Shown: positions 33,392 to 42,915 of the stretch, piece by piece
Numbering within the stretch: position 1 is the first letter of the stretch
How the letters are laid out: every line of letters starts with the position of its first letter
From: Macrococcoides caseolyticum
GTDB taxonomy: Bacteria > Bacillota > Bacilli > Staphylococcales > Staphylococcaceae
Length of the DNA stretch: 64,000 nt
Reading direction: 5' to 3'
Assembly (NCBI RefSeq): GCF_021366795.1
Contig: NZ_JAHCPS010000004.1
Location: 124,001 to 188,000 of the forward strand
Made by a program: the position numbers and the translations under genes
The notes under the pieces: generated by a model
What the model saw: only the letters and a program-made list of their open reading frames with translations
Databases searched by the model: none
Told to the model about the DNA's origin: nothing

Positions 33392-34465
33392 TTACTTTAC
33401 TTGCGCTCCTTCATGATTGATGAAGATTAAAGAATAATATGAACCGGATATTCCGCCGCCCATTTCATTAATATTACGGTATAACATGTTCTCTCTATGC
33501 TCATCTGAATTGAGCCAACTGTTGATTAAACTTGGGACATCGTCAAAATTAAATGCGATGTTTTGTGATAAATGTGCATATTGTATATCCAGTTTGTTGA
33601 GTTCAGGACCGATTTCATCTTCGACTTGTTTGACATTTTTCAACTTTTCTTTATTTAATGATGCGACCTGGAATTGTGCAACATGATTAATCAGTTCATT
33701 TGTTTCCAGTGCATCACGGCCATTAATTTTTCGCATATAATTCGTGATTTCAAACATCGTCAGTACTTTATTACTATTAATCGCAACTTCATCTTTTGTA
33801 TGTGCGGACTGTAAAGCTTCTTTCTCTATCGTTTCGCCATTACTACTCATTACATAAGGTTGCATTTCTACAAGTGTTTCTGGTGTAATGTAACGCACTG
33901 CCATAACTTTGTTTGATATACGATCGATATAGACTTGTAAGAACGCATTTTCATATTGAATCAATGTCTGCGTTTTTATATCCACTTCTGTTAACTGAAA
34001 TTGATATTCACCGTGCTTTGTTTTAATCATTGGTTCTGAAACAATTGCATTGCCATTAAAGATATCACCCGCACTTTGACCGATTTTAAATGGATAACTC
34101 TTCGCCGCTTCACCCGTCGCATACAGCATGACGATACGTTTATCTTTAACACCTAAAATATAATATTGGTTATCAAATTCATATACAAAATTTTTATAAC
34201 TAAAATTAGAGTCATAGATTCGTTTTGGATAACCATATTTTTGTGTAAATAAATCTATATCTGCGCCAATATAAACCCCTAATCCTTTACTTAATTTGGG
34301 ACGCTTAATCGATTGCTTACTATGTTGTTTTATTTTATCAGGTTTAACCTGTTCTTTCGCTGGATTTTCTAATACGTCAAACTTTAATGATGGTGAATAA
34401 AATAAATAAAATAAGAATACGCCCATCAAAAAAATTAATAATAATTTAATTAAAATACTTTTCAA
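33392..34465 (-). CDS. ylbC: CAP-domain protein YlbC, membrane-anchored
   Basis: 357 residues. The N-terminal hydrophobic anchor (about 3-24) is followed by a CAP-associated N-terminal domain (about 60-200, GLGVYIGADIDLFTQKYGYP) and a C-terminal CAP/SCP-like domain (about 225-355). That domain contains EITNYMRKINGRDALETNE, SLINSWLNSDEHRENMLY and the final IFINHEG. Extracytoplasmic; biochemical role unknown. I use a TTG start ending at 34465, five bases after AGAAGGTG. The GTG two codons earlier overlaps that site. Confidence 0.85.
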   Translation of the reverse strand: MKSILIKLLLIFLMGVFLFYLFYSPSLKFDVLENPAKEQVKPDKIKQHSKQSIKRPKLSKGLGVYIGADIDLFTQKYGYPKRIYDSNFSYKNFVYEFDNQYYILGVKDKRIVMLYATGEAAKSYPFKIGQSAGDIFNGNAIVSEPMIKTKHGEYQFQLTEVDIKTQTLIQYENAFLQVYIDRISNKVMAVRYITPETLVEMQPYVMSSNGETIEKEALQSAHTKDEVAINSNKVLTMFEITNYMRKINGRDALETNELINHVAQFQVASLNKEKLKNVKQVEDEIGPELNKLDIQYAHLSQNIAFNFDDVPSLINSWLNSDEHRENMLYRNINEMGGGISGSYYSLIFINHEGAQVK

Positions 34466-34591
34466 AAACACACCTTCTTTTTTGTTTCATATTCCTATTC
34501 TAACATTATTTGAATTGAAATGAATATTCGATTGCATGTATTGCATTTTTATCTTAAAATTGAAAGTAGAATGATTTAGGGAGGAACTAGA

Positions 34592-34951
34592 ATGGTATTC
34601 ACAAATTCAGGTATTGAAACGATTGTTGCAGAACAATCTTTAATCCAGCATGTTATGAATAAACATGGATTAGTTTTAGGGGGACATTGGGACTACGAGC
34701 GTGTGACTTATGATTTAAAATATGAATTATCTGAAGGTATTTACTATTTACGTATACCAGGTTACGCTGTTGAAGGCGACGTTGGTGCACGTAATGCAAC
34801 ATTACAAATGATGGACCCATACTTAGGTAAACATTACTATCCAACTGGTGTTGAGTATGGTGATGATGAATACTTTAGTGATGCACTTGTAGAACATTGC
34901 AAACGTACAATTACAAGCATCTTTAATGAAATTAAAGCCATTCAAGCTTAA
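34592..34951 (+). CDS. YugN-like family protein
   Basis: 119-residue soluble protein of the YugN-like family. GHWDYERVTYDLKYEL and YYLRIPGYAVEGDVG are the conserved blocks, followed by a Tyr/Asp-rich segment. Function unknown. GGGAGGAACTAGA precedes the ATG. Followed by its own terminator before the permease gene. Confidence 0.85.
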   Translation: MVFTNSGIETIVAEQSLIQHVMNKHGLVLGGHWDYERVTYDLKYELSEGIYYLRIPGYAVEGDVGARNATLQMMDPYLGKHYYPTGVEYGDDEYFSDALVEHCKRTITSIFNEIKAIQA

Positions 34952-34965
34952 TGAATACGTTACAA

Positions 34966-35003
34966 CAGCGTGAACAAATAACTTTTGTGTCACGCTCTTT
35001 TTC
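34966..35003 (+). terminator. Terminator after the YugN-like gene
   Basis: AGCGTGAACAAA and TTTGTGTCACGCT form a stem with one bulged base, followed by CTTTTTC. Confidence 0.75.
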
Positions 35004-35024
35004 TTATAGAAATGAGGTAAATCC

Positions 35025-36074
35025 ATGATAAAAAAATGGTTAAACAAAAAAGTTATCATTACAAGCGTATTAATCATACTTGCATTACTCCTGTTATACT
35101 TTATTATCCCCATTTCAATCCCACTGATCTCAGCACTGATTATTGCACTGATGATCGAGCCGATTGTTAAAATGCTGGAACGTAAAGTTGGTACACGGAA
35201 ATGGAGTGTAACCATTATCTATTCGACCATACTCGTTTCAATCATTTTGTTTATTTATTTATTCCTGACTAAATTAGTAGAACATATTATTCAATTCTCT
35301 AAAGCATTACCAGAAAAAATGAATAACTTAATGGATGTATGGGAAAAAATCGAATTAAAGATTGCCAAGATGATTCCAGATAGCGTCGCGACATCTTTAT
35401 TTGATGAAATTCAAAAATACTTACTTTCAATGCGTAGCTCAGTACTCAACTATTTTAGTGTTGAACGCATCACTTCACTTGTTGCAAGCTTACCAGAAAC
35501 ATTTATTTCAATATTAGTATTCCTGGTGGCATTATTCTTATTTATGCTTGAAATCCCAAAGATGCATCAGTTTGTTAAAAATCATACATACGAACGAACG
35601 TATCAAAAAACAATATTTGTATGGAATCGAGTAACCACTTCAATCTTTGGTATGATGCGCGCTGCTATTATTTTATCTGGCATTACATGGTTCTTTACAT
35701 TCCTAGGTTTATTATTTATTGTACCGGAAAATGCACTTGTATTATCGTTTTTCATCTGCTTAGTCGATTTATTACCGATTATAGGGGCTACGGGGATAAC
35801 GATTCCATGGGCATTATATGCCTATGTAACTGGAGATGTTGCCCTTGCAGTAAAACTGATTTTACTTTCTGTATTTTTACTCGTACAACGTAAAGTATTA
35901 GAACCTAAAATTATGGGGAACGGTGTCGGTCTTAGCCCGTTACCAACTTTAATCGCGATGTATATTGGATTAAAGCTTATGGGATTTGTCGGCTTCTTTG
36001 TCGGCCCTATTCTACTTATTATCATCCTGACATTCTTTGAATCAGGCGCTGTTAAGACAAACTTTAAAATTTAA
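35025..36074 (+). CDS. AI-2E transporter family permease
   Basis: 349-residue membrane protein of the AI-2 exporter superfamily (formerly UPF0118). About seven or eight membrane segments flank a central extracytoplasmic region (about 90-150). The conserved C-terminal block has LVDLLPIIGATGITIPWALY and VQRKVLEPKIMGNGVGLSPL, then MGFVGFFVGPILLII. Members include exporters of AI-2 and Na+/H+ antiporters, so the substrate is not predictable. GAGGTAAATCC precedes the ATG. Confidence 0.9.
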   Translation: MIKKWLNKKVIITSVLIILALLLLYFIIPISIPLISALIIALMIEPIVKMLERKVGTRKWSVTIIYSTILVSIILFIYLFLTKLVEHIIQFSKALPEKMNNLMDVWEKIELKIAKMIPDSVATSLFDEIQKYLLSMRSSVLNYFSVERITSLVASLPETFISILVFLVALFLFMLEIPKMHQFVKNHTYERTYQKTIFVWNRVTTSIFGMMRAAIILSGITWFFTFLGLLFIVPENALVLSFFICLVDLLPIIGATGITIPWALYAYVTGDVALAVKLILLSVFLLVQRKVLEPKIMGNGVGLSPLPTLIAMYIGLKLMGFVGFFVGPILLIIILTFFESGAVKTNFKI

Positions 36075-36116
36075 AAGAAGCATCCGACCTCAAAAATGAG
36101 TCGGATGCTTTCTTTA
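36072..36116. terminator. Bidirectional terminator between the AI-2E permease and ctaM
   Basis: AAGCATCCGAC and GTCGGATGCTT stem with an 11-base loop, followed by TCTTT on the plus strand and TTTTAAA on the other. Confidence 0.88.
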
Positions 36117-36159
36117 TGGTTTAAAGCACAGTAGGTCACTTATCAAACTTGCTTTAATA

Positions 36160-36621
36160 TTAAATTCCTAAAATTGCTTTAATGACAGATGTTGTTTCTC
36201 CGCCATGATAAAACACATACAATAATAAATACACAGCGACACCAGTAATTGCAGTGAAAAACCAAATAATTGAAGTAATTGGTCCTAATCTTCTGTGAAT
36301 ATTTAATTTATCTTTAAGGCCTGTGTACAAATTGATAATCCCCATTACAGCACCAATCGTTGCCAGTGTAATATGAAAGATTAAAAAGATTGTGTAATAA
36401 ATTTTAATATTATCAGGGCCACCAAAAGAAGTGTTACCAATAAAAATCGTTCTCGATGCATAGATAATAAAGAAAATCGTTGCAGCAACACCAGCTGCCA
36501 TCATCACTTTCTTATGGGCCTCAATATTACCCTTTGCAATTAAATACCAGCCGATCGCGACTAAAATCGCACTGATAATGATAAAGCTTGTACTAATGGT
36601 CGGTAAAATTGGTAAATTCAT
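36160..36621 (-). CDS. ctaM: DUF420 membrane protein CtaM (caa3 oxidase biogenesis)
   Basis: 153 residues, about four membrane segments, DUF420 family. CtaM is needed for assembly of functional haem-A oxidases in Bacillus and Staphylococcus. Recognisable parts are AHKKVMMAAGVAATIFFIIY and the C-terminal HRRLGPITSIIWFFTAITGV, with conserved histidines. GGGGGACATT precedes the ATG, 9 bp after ctaG. The cta context supports the call. Confidence 0.9.
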   Translation of the reverse strand: MNLPILPTISTSFIIISAILVAIGWYLIAKGNIEAHKKVMMAAGVAATIFFIIYASRTIFIGNTSFGGPDNIKIYYTIFLIFHITLATIGAVMGIINLYTGLKDKLNIHRRLGPITSIIWFFTAITGVAVYLLLYVFYHGGETTSVIKAILGI

Positions 36622-36630
36622 AATGTCCCC

Positions 36631-37584
36631 CTATTCAAACTCTTTAAAGTAAGCATTTTGTCGATTACGTTCTTCTAAGCTTAAGCGTGTAATCTCATCT
36701 GGATCAATGCGCTCTGAACGTGACCAGTTCATAAAAATATAATAAAACATAAAACCAAAGAAAACTTCTTGTAACACCTTCATAATTACCCCACCGGTTT
36801 GCTGGTCATCTTTAGGTGTCATATTGGTAAAGTACTGTGGTCCACTAATCCCAGAATTCGCTAATACATCATTTAACGTCCCTGTCGGCACACATAAAGC
36901 CATAGCACTCATCCATGCCTTAGGATCAGTATATGTTTTATACATCGGATGTTGCGCAAAAATAATAAGACCGCATGAAGGTGTTAATAATACACCGATT
37001 GCGAAAACATAACCAAGTTTCATTAAACCCGATAATTGCTTTTGAGCTGGACCCTTTTGGTTAAAGATAGGATACCACATTGTAAATGCTGTTAACGCTA
37101 ATAAAATCGTATACAGAGAATGTGGTGTTGCATTTTGTTTAAGAAAATCTAGTACAATCGGTAAGTGATATAGCGAGAAAAACGCATTAAATAACACCAA
37201 CGCGATAATTGGACGTGTCATAAACTGAAACACAGGACGAATAAACGGCTGATTGATGCAATAATCAATTAAATAATTTGGTACTGCAAAGTAAACAAGT
37301 GGCATCATTAATAAAAACAGCACAGCCATTTGTAACATATGAAAACTAAAAATAATATGGCTTAATAAATCGATTGGTGCACCTTTCATGATATAAAGTA
37401 AAATCATTAAAATCACAAAAAGAATCCCCTCTGACCTTTTTAATGGTCTGGAACCTGGAATATCTTTATACCATTTCACAGTAATTAAAAAATACACTAC
37501 CGTTGTAAAAATGATTGCCACTAAAAAGAATGGACTCCAGTTCGCTAAAAAGCCAAAAATCGAGATAGAACGTATGCTACCCAT
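36631..37584 (-). CDS. ctaG: Cytochrome c oxidase assembly factor CtaG (caa3 type)
   Basis: 317-residue polytopic membrane protein of the CtaG_Bsub family, needed for caa3 oxidase activity, probably through copper or haem site assembly. The histidine-bearing segments HMLQMAVLFLLMMPLVYF and LYHLPIVLDFLKQNA are typical, as is the late HPMYKTYTDPKAWMSAM. The ATG has GGAGTGATTTT upstream. Separated from ctaF by 412 bp that hold a dispersed repeat and the ctaF terminator, so it may have its own promoter. Confidence 0.93.
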   Translation of the reverse strand: MGSIRSISIFGFLANWSPFFLVAIIFTTVVYFLITVKWYKDIPGSRPLKRSEGILFVILMILLYIMKGAPIDLLSHIIFSFHMLQMAVLFLLMMPLVYFAVPNYLIDYCINQPFIRPVFQFMTRPIIALVLFNAFFSLYHLPIVLDFLKQNATPHSLYTILLALTAFTMWYPIFNQKGPAQKQLSGLMKLGYVFAIGVLLTPSCGLIIFAQHPMYKTYTDPKAWMSAMALCVPTGTLNDVLANSGISGPQYFTNMTPKDDQQTGGVIMKVLQEVFFGFMFYYIFMNWSRSERIDPDEITRLSLEERNRQNAYFKEFE

Positions 37585-37672
37585 AAAATCACTCCATAAA
37601 ATATACTCTCCTTATTATAACGTAATTTATGGCAATAAAGTGGATAAAATATAGAAAATTCGTGACGAAATA

Positions 37673-37942
37673 GAAGAGGCTGTCGAAAGGGTGCTTACAC
37701 GCAAGTAAACTGGAGACAAAGCTGAAAAATCGCTTTTTGATTTTGAAGGTTTTGTTGAAGTTTACCTGGCGTGTGCCCTTGAGACGCCGTTTAAGAAGAG
37801 AGGCTGTCGAACTTGCGTTTAGCCCTAAGCAAAATAAGAAGATCGACCATAAATCGCTTTTTGATTTAGGTCGATCTTCGTTTTTGTCGAAAGGGCTGCA
37901 AGTGAGACGCCGTTTAGAGAGGGTGTCTGAAATGCGTTTAAT
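37673..37942 (+). repeat. Dispersed intergenic element, copy A
   Basis: Fills most of the ctaF-ctaG gap. It starts AGAGGCTGTCGAAAGGGTG and holds internal repeats of GAGGCTGTCGAA (37676 and 37800) and GAGACGCCGTTTA (37780 and 37902). It also has two hairpins built around AATCGCTTTTTGATTT (37728 and 37852); the second extends to AAGATCGACC / GGTCGATCTT. Most of it, about 220 bp, matches the reverse complement of 56053-56272 at roughly 85% by eye. Not coding: frames crossing it have no family look and no homologous frame is kept in the other copy. Confidence 0.9.
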
Positions 37943-37952
37943 GGCAAAGCCG

Positions 37953-37996
37953 AAAAAAAGAGGCAAAGACATTTGTCTTTCCCTCTTTTTAAGTCA
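37953..37996 (-). terminator. Terminator of the ctaBCDEF operon
   Basis: Minus-strand AAAGAGGGAAAGACA and TGTCTTTGCCTCTTT (one mismatch) around a short loop, followed by seven Ts, immediately after the ctaF stop. Confidence 0.88.
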
Positions 37997-38350
37997 TTAT
38001 TTTTTTAAAGGTTCACCTAACCATGTAATGTAAAGTGCCATCACAATAAATGTACCTGCAATAAATAATCCAGATAACATCATTAATTTAGCAGCGCCAT
38101 GACCAGGGTGTTTCATGTGCATGAAGTAATAGAATTGTAAAATAACTTGAATTAAAGCCATTAATAACACTGCTGGAATAACGAAATCTTTACTTAATCC
38201 TGCTGCAACCATTGCAAACGCGATAAATGTTAAGAAAATCATTACAGCAAATGTTGTCACTTGCATTCTCATTTCTTCAGTACGTGTTCTTTTTTCATAG
38301 TTGTAACGTTCCTGATTAAACTTTAAGTTGTGTTTAGTTTCGTTTGACAT
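37997..38350 (-). CDS. ctaF: Cytochrome c oxidase subunit IV
   Basis: Small membrane subunit of the caa3 oxidase, 117 residues with three membrane segments after a charged N-tail (NQERYNYEKRTRTEEMRMQV). ALIQVILQFYYFMHMKHPGH is the family-typical segment. The start MSNETKHN shares a base with the ctaE stop (TAATG); a 16-residue upstream extension overlaps ctaE and was dropped. Confidence 0.94.
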   Translation of the reverse strand: MSNETKHNLKFNQERYNYEKRTRTEEMRMQVTTFAVMIFLTFIAFAMVAAGLSKDFVIPAVLLMALIQVILQFYYFMHMKHPGHGAAKLMMLSGLFIAGTFIVMALYITWLGEPLKK

Positions 38351-38979
38351 TATCCTAACACCCCTAACAAGTAAACTACTGTGAAGATGAATACCCAAAC
38401 GACATCAATGAAATGCCAGTATAAAGCAGCCGTATTAAACTTCGCAGCGTTATATACACTTAAACCACGTTTCATGTTACGTACGATTAAAAGAATAATC
38501 CATGTTAAACCGATAATCACGTGGAATCCATGTGTTCCTACTAAGAAGTAGAATGCTGAACCGAATGCACTTGATCTGAATGTATGACCTTGGTGTACAT
38601 ATTCAACGAACTCATAAATTTCAAGGCCTAAGAACGCTAAACCTAAAACTACCGTTACGATAAACCATGTAATCATTTTACCGAAATCATAGTTTTTCAT
38701 GTGATATAAAGCGTAAACACTTGTAAGTGATGATGTTAATAAAAGCATTGTCATTACAAATGCTAAAGGTAAATGGAATAAATCTTTCGCTAATAGATGA
38801 TCTTCACTTGGTACATGATCTTTAAGTGCTAAATACGTTGCGAATAAAGATGCAAATAAAGCTGTTTCACCGCCAAGGAAAACCCAGAATCCTAATAACT
38901 TATTTTTACCTTCCATAGATGCTGTTTCAGGATGACTTGGCCATCTTTCAACCGTCATTTTCTCTTCGTGATGTGCCAT
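38350..38979 (-). CDS. ctaE: Cytochrome c oxidase subunit III
   Basis: 209 residues, five membrane segments, haem-copper oxidase subunit III family. The segments LGFWVFLGGETALFASLFAT and LVGTHGFHVIIGLTWIILLI (THGFHV) and YWHFIDVVWVFIFTVVYLLG are diagnostic. Start overlaps the ctaD stop by one base. Works with CtaC, CtaD and CtaF in the membrane oxidase. Confidence 0.97.
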   Translation of the reverse strand: MAHHEEKMTVERWPSHPETASMEGKNKLLGFWVFLGGETALFASLFATYLALKDHVPSEDHLLAKDLFHLPLAFVMTMLLLTSSLTSVYALYHMKNYDFGKMITWFIVTVVLGLAFLGLEIYEFVEYVHQGHTFRSSAFGSAFYFLVGTHGFHVIIGLTWIILLIVRNMKRGLSVYNAAKFNTAALYWHFIDVVWVFIFTVVYLLGVLG

Positions 38980-40871
38980 TATTTAACACCTCTTTCGTAC
39001 TCAATTAACTCATCTTTAGTGATATGGTAACCTAAATCATCTTTAAGTGAACGTGCAATCATCGCACCTGCTGTAATTGCTAAACCTAAGACTAATACAA
39101 ATGGTGCCCAAGGTTGTGCTGGTAAGTCTTTAACAGCATCTAATGCCCATTTTTGACCATCCGGTAAGTATAATGCACCGAATGCTGCAACGAATAATCC
39201 TAAAGATTGAATAAACGGTAAGATTGAATTGTTTGGCATATGAATATCACCAAGTGATTCTGCCGGTAAGATTTCACCGTTTCCTTGTTTTTTCTCTAAA
39301 TCAAATGCATCTAAACCACGTACAAGTGGTGTTTGAGCAAAGTTGTAGAATGGCGTTGGTTGTGGTAATGACCATTCTAATGTACGGCCATCTCCCCAAG
39401 CATCGCGACCAACGTGTGGTGCTTTTGCTAGTGTGATAATCACGTTGATTACTGTAATAATAACGGCTACTGCCATTATTAAGGCACCGATTGTAGAAAC
39501 TAAGTTAAATGTATCGTAACCTTGACCTGGTAAGTATGTGAATACACGTCTTGGCATACCCCATAGGCCTAAGAAATGTTGTACTAAGAATGTTAAGTGG
39601 AAACCTAACACGAATAAGAACCAAGCAATTTTACCTAATTTATCGTTAAGCATTTTTCCAAACATTAATGGGAAGTAGAAGTGTAAGCCAGCTAGTAATG
39701 CAAATACTACCCCACCAACAATAACATAGTGGAAATGCGCTACGATAAAGTATGAATCATGATATTGATAGTCAGCTGGTGCTGATGCTTGCATAACACC
39801 TGTTACCCCACCCATAACGAATGATGGAATAAATGCTAATGCATAAAGCATAGGCGTTGTAAATTCAATACTACCGCCCCAGATTGTAAGTAACCAGTTA
39901 AAGATCTTGACCCCAGTTGGTACTGCAATAGCCATTGTTGCTACTGCAAATATTGCATTAGCAGTTGGACCCAGACCTACTGTAAACATGTGGTGCGCCC
40001 AAACCATGAAGCCTAAGAAACCGATTAATACAGTGGCGAATACCATTGCTGAATAACCGAATAAACGCTTACGTGAGAATGTTGAGAAAATCTCAGAGAA
40101 AATACCGAATGCCGGTAATACTAAGATATAAACTTCCGGGTGACCGAAAATCCAGAATAAATGTTCCCAAATAATTGTGTTACCACCTTGAGATACAATG
40201 AAGAATCCTGTACCAAACATTCTATCGAAAATTAATAAGAATAATCCAATTGTAAGTGGTGGGAATGCGAATACGATTAATACAGATGCAACAAATGTTG
40301 TCCAAGTAAATAACGGCATACGCATATATGTCATACCAGGTGCGCGCATGTTCATAATCGTAACGATGAAGTTAATCCCTGCGATTAATGTACCGGCACC
40401 TGAAATTTGTAAACCTAATGCATAAAAGTCAATCCCATGACCTGGAGATGCTAATGATAATGAAGCATATGATGTCCAACCCGCGTCAGGTGCGCCACCC
40501 ATGATCCAAGATAAGTTTAAGAAAATTCCACCGAAGAAGAATAACCAGAAACCTAATGCATTTAAGAATGGGAATGCAACGTCACGTGCACCAATTTGTA
40601 AAGGTACTGCTGCGTTCATAAATGCGAATAATAACGGCATTGCCGCTAAGAAAATCATTGTTGTACCGTGCATCGTGATGATTTGGTTAAACAGACCTGC
40701 TGAAACAAAATCATTTTCAGGAACAGCAAGCTGAATACGAATAAACATTGCTTCAATACCACCCATGGCAAAGAATAATCCACCCATGATTAAGTATAAA
40801 ATAGCAATTTTTTTATGGTCAACTGTTGTTAAATATTCCATAATTAAACCACGTTTTTTTTGTGTAGCCAA
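38979..40871 (-). CDS. ctaD: Cytochrome c oxidase subunit I (caa3 type)
   Basis: Catalytic subunit of haem-copper oxidase, 630 residues, about 14 membrane segments. The low-spin haem histidine is in QIITMHGTTMIFLAAMP. The CuB/Tyr helix is WIFGHPEVYILVLPAFG, with the cross-linked His-Tyr pair, then MVWAHHMFTVG (two further CuB His). YFIVAHFHYVIVGG carries the haem a and a3 histidines. It also has the D/K-channel context of A-type oxidases. Start is TTG with GGGAGG eight bases upstream. Followed by ctaE with TAATG overlap. Confidence 0.97.
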   Translation of the reverse strand: MATQKKRGLIMEYLTTVDHKKIAILYLIMGGLFFAMGGIEAMFIRIQLAVPENDFVSAGLFNQIITMHGTTMIFLAAMPLLFAFMNAAVPLQIGARDVAFPFLNALGFWLFFFGGIFLNLSWIMGGAPDAGWTSYASLSLASPGHGIDFYALGLQISGAGTLIAGINFIVTIMNMRAPGMTYMRMPLFTWTTFVASVLIVFAFPPLTIGLFLLIFDRMFGTGFFIVSQGGNTIIWEHLFWIFGHPEVYILVLPAFGIFSEIFSTFSRKRLFGYSAMVFATVLIGFLGFMVWAHHMFTVGLGPTANAIFAVATMAIAVPTGVKIFNWLLTIWGGSIEFTTPMLYALAFIPSFVMGGVTGVMQASAPADYQYHDSYFIVAHFHYVIVGGVVFALLAGLHFYFPLMFGKMLNDKLGKIAWFLFVLGFHLTFLVQHFLGLWGMPRRVFTYLPGQGYDTFNLVSTIGALIMAVAVIITVINVIITLAKAPHVGRDAWGDGRTLEWSLPQPTPFYNFAQTPLVRGLDAFDLEKKQGNGEILPAESLGDIHMPNNSILPFIQSLGLFVAAFGALYLPDGQKWALDAVKDLPAQPWAPFVLVLGLAITAGAMIARSLKDDLGYHITKDELIEYERGVK

Positions 40872-40892
40872 TTGTGTAACCTCCCTTTAATA

Positions 40893-41954
40893 TTACTCTT
40901 CAACTTTACGTTCCATTAAGTATTTAGCTAATGCATCAATATCAGAGTCACTTACTTTGTAAGTACCAGTCATTTTGTTGCCTGGTTTTACAGATTCAGG
41001 ATCTTTGATCCATTTCTTTAAGTTCTCTTCATTATGTTCTAATATACCTGCAACACGGTTACGATCACCAAATGTCGTTAAGTTCGGACCTTTTGCCCCT
41101 TTTCCTGTTGGTGTTACAGCGTGACAACCTTGACAAGATTGTTTAAAGACTTTTTCGCCTTCTTTCGCATCAGTTGTTGCGATTGGTTTTTTAATGTCCT
41201 GCATTGATTTAACCCATGATTTAAAATCATCTTTAGACATTGTTTTTACTTTGAAGTCCATTAATGCGTGAGATGGTCCACATAACTCCGCACATTTACC
41301 ATAGAACATATTGTTAGCATCTTTTGCTTTATCACCATCGAATACTAAGTAGAATTTGTTAATGTTCTCTACGTTTGTATCCAATTTACCACCCACTGCT
41401 GGAATCCAGAATGAGTGTTTAACGTCAGCTGAATGTAATCTAAAGTATACTTTTGTGTCAGTAGGTACGACTAATTCCTGACTCGTTACAATCTCTTGGT
41501 TTGGATATTCAAATTCCCACCAGTAAAGATTTGCAGTTACATCGACAATGACTTCTTTATTTTTACCTTTAGCATCAACTTTATCCATCGCTTTTGTGTC
41601 TGCTAATTTAAATGTAAGCATTACAGTTGGAATTGCTAAAATTATAAGTAAAATAATAGGAATTGTTGTCCAGATAATTTCTAATTTATGACTACCATGA
41701 ACATCTTTCGGTACAAAGTTTTCTCCAACTTTACCACGTCTGAATTTTACTACTGCTAAAACGAAGATAATAACGACAACAGCAATAACAAATAGCATAA
41801 TGTAAACTGCTAACATCATTAAGTTGAATTGATCCTTTGCAACTTCCCCTGCTGGACGTAAAGCTGAAAGATGTGGTTCACCACAACCTGCTAACGTCAT
41901 TAATAATAATGAAATTAAGCCCATCAACTTCACATTCTTGAATTTGTTCTTCAT
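40893..41954 (-). CDS. ctaC: Cytochrome c oxidase subunit II with fused cytochrome c domain
   Basis: 353 residues. Lipoprotein signal peptide MKNKFKNVKLMGLISLLL ends at the lipobox LAGC (Cys at about 24). Two membrane segments follow (about 45-67 and 90-112), then the cupredoxin domain with the CuA site GKCAELCGPSHALMDF. A C-terminal class I cytochrome c domain has CQGCH at about 275 and a Met ligand in KMTGTY. The fusion makes this a caa3-type oxidase that accepts electrons through its own cytochrome c. Processed by Lgt and LspA. Confidence 0.97.
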   Translation of the reverse strand: MKNKFKNVKLMGLISLLLMTLAGCGEPHLSALRPAGEVAKDQFNLMMLAVYIMLFVIAVVVIIFVLAVVKFRRGKVGENFVPKDVHGSHKLEIIWTTIPIILLIILAIPTVMLTFKLADTKAMDKVDAKGKNKEVIVDVTANLYWWEFEYPNQEIVTSQELVVPTDTKVYFRLHSADVKHSFWIPAVGGKLDTNVENINKFYLVFDGDKAKDANNMFYGKCAELCGPSHALMDFKVKTMSKDDFKSWVKSMQDIKKPIATTDAKEGEKVFKQSCQGCHAVTPTGKGAKGPNLTTFGDRNRVAGILEHNEENLKKWIKDPESVKPGNKMTGTYKVSDSDIDALAKYLMERKVEE

Positions 41955-41985
41955 TAAATTCTAACCCCTCTTTCACCATTCATAA

Positions 41986-42909
41986 TCAAATCATTTGAAT
42001 TAATGTAACTACCACTATCATAACAAAAAATATCATCAAATAGTTTAAAGAATAGATAAACATTGTCATTGCCCATTTATTCTCTTTCACATTTGATTTA
42101 AACCCTGAAATGGCAAGCATTAACCACCCAAGATTTAATATTGTTGCAAGTGCTATAAATAAGTTGCCGAGTTCTCCCATTAAAAAAGGTGTCGGTAAAA
42201 GCAATAAGACCCAAAATAATATTCCAAGTCGTGTTCTTTTAAACCCCTTAACAGAAGGTAACATCGGTATCCCTGCCATAGCATATTCATCTTTACGTTT
42301 AATCGCAAGCGCATAAAAATGAGCGGGTTGCCAGATAAACATAATAACAAATAACATCCAGGCAATTTGGGATAAATTCGGATCGATTGCAGCCCAGCCA
42401 ACAAGTGGTGGAATCGCTCCTGGGAAACTACCTATTATAGTATTTGACACTAAATGACGTTTAGACCAAATTGAATAAAGTACAACATAGCCAAATATAC
42501 CTAAAAAACCGATAATCCCTGTTTCGATATTAATCAGAAACAGCATCGCTTCCCCTAAGAACATTAACATTAGACTGAGCTTTAATATGGCTTGAGATGA
42601 AATCTTACCCGTAACACTCGGCCTGCTCTGTTTGCTTGGCATAATACTGTCAATATCCTGGTCATAAAAGTTATTTAATGCACAACTTCCTGCCATAATC
42701 AGTGTTGAGCCCGCGAGCATCGTTAAAAGTTCCGGAATGCTGCCTAAAAATGAACGTCCAGTCATCATAATAGCGACAAATGCACCTGCAAATGTTGGTA
42801 TTAAATTCCCTTGTACAAGACCAAGCTTGATCACAGCCTTAACATCCTTAAATGTTATGCGTGATGAATCCAATGATTTGACACTGTTTAATACGTGTTC
42901 ATTTTGCAT
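41986..42909 (-). CDS. ctaB: Protohaem IX farnesyltransferase (haem O synthase)
   Basis: Adds farnesyl to haem B, giving haem O for the oxidase. It has 307 residues and about nine membrane segments. The UbiA prenyltransferase motif [19 protein letters not shown] (N-x3-D-x2-D) is at about residue 85 and the second motif [20 protein letters not shown] at about 210. The ATG ending at 42909 has AAAGGAGGGTGAAA; the in-frame GTG six bases earlier lies in that site. Divergent from ctaA. Confidence 0.96.
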   Translation of the reverse strand: MQNEHVLNSVKSLDSSRITFKDVKAVIKLGLVQGNLIPTFAGAFVAIMMTGRSFLGSIPELLTMLAGSTLIMAGSCALNNFYDQDIDSIMPSKQSRPSVTGKISSQAILKLSLMLMFLGEAMLFLINIETGIIGFLGIFGYVVLYSIWSKRHLVSNTIIGSFPGAIPPLVGWAAIDPNLSQIAWMLFVIMFIWQPAHFYALAIKRKDEYAMAGIPMLPSVKGFKRTRLGILFWVLLLLPTPFLMGELGNLFIALATILNLGWLMLAISGFKSNVKENKWAMTMFIYSLNYLMIFFVMIVVVTLIQMI

Positions 42910-42915
42910 TTTCAC

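Noticed and set aside
34823-35215. 130-residue minus-strand open frame
   Set aside because: Antisense to the YugN-like gene and the start of the AI-2E permease; no ribosome site, and composition mirrors the opposite strand.
37589-38033. Two overlapping open frames (37589-37972 minus, 37737-38033 plus) in the ctaF-ctaG gap
   Set aside because: They lie on the dispersed element, have no good ribosome site and no family resemblance, and the matching frames are broken in copy B.
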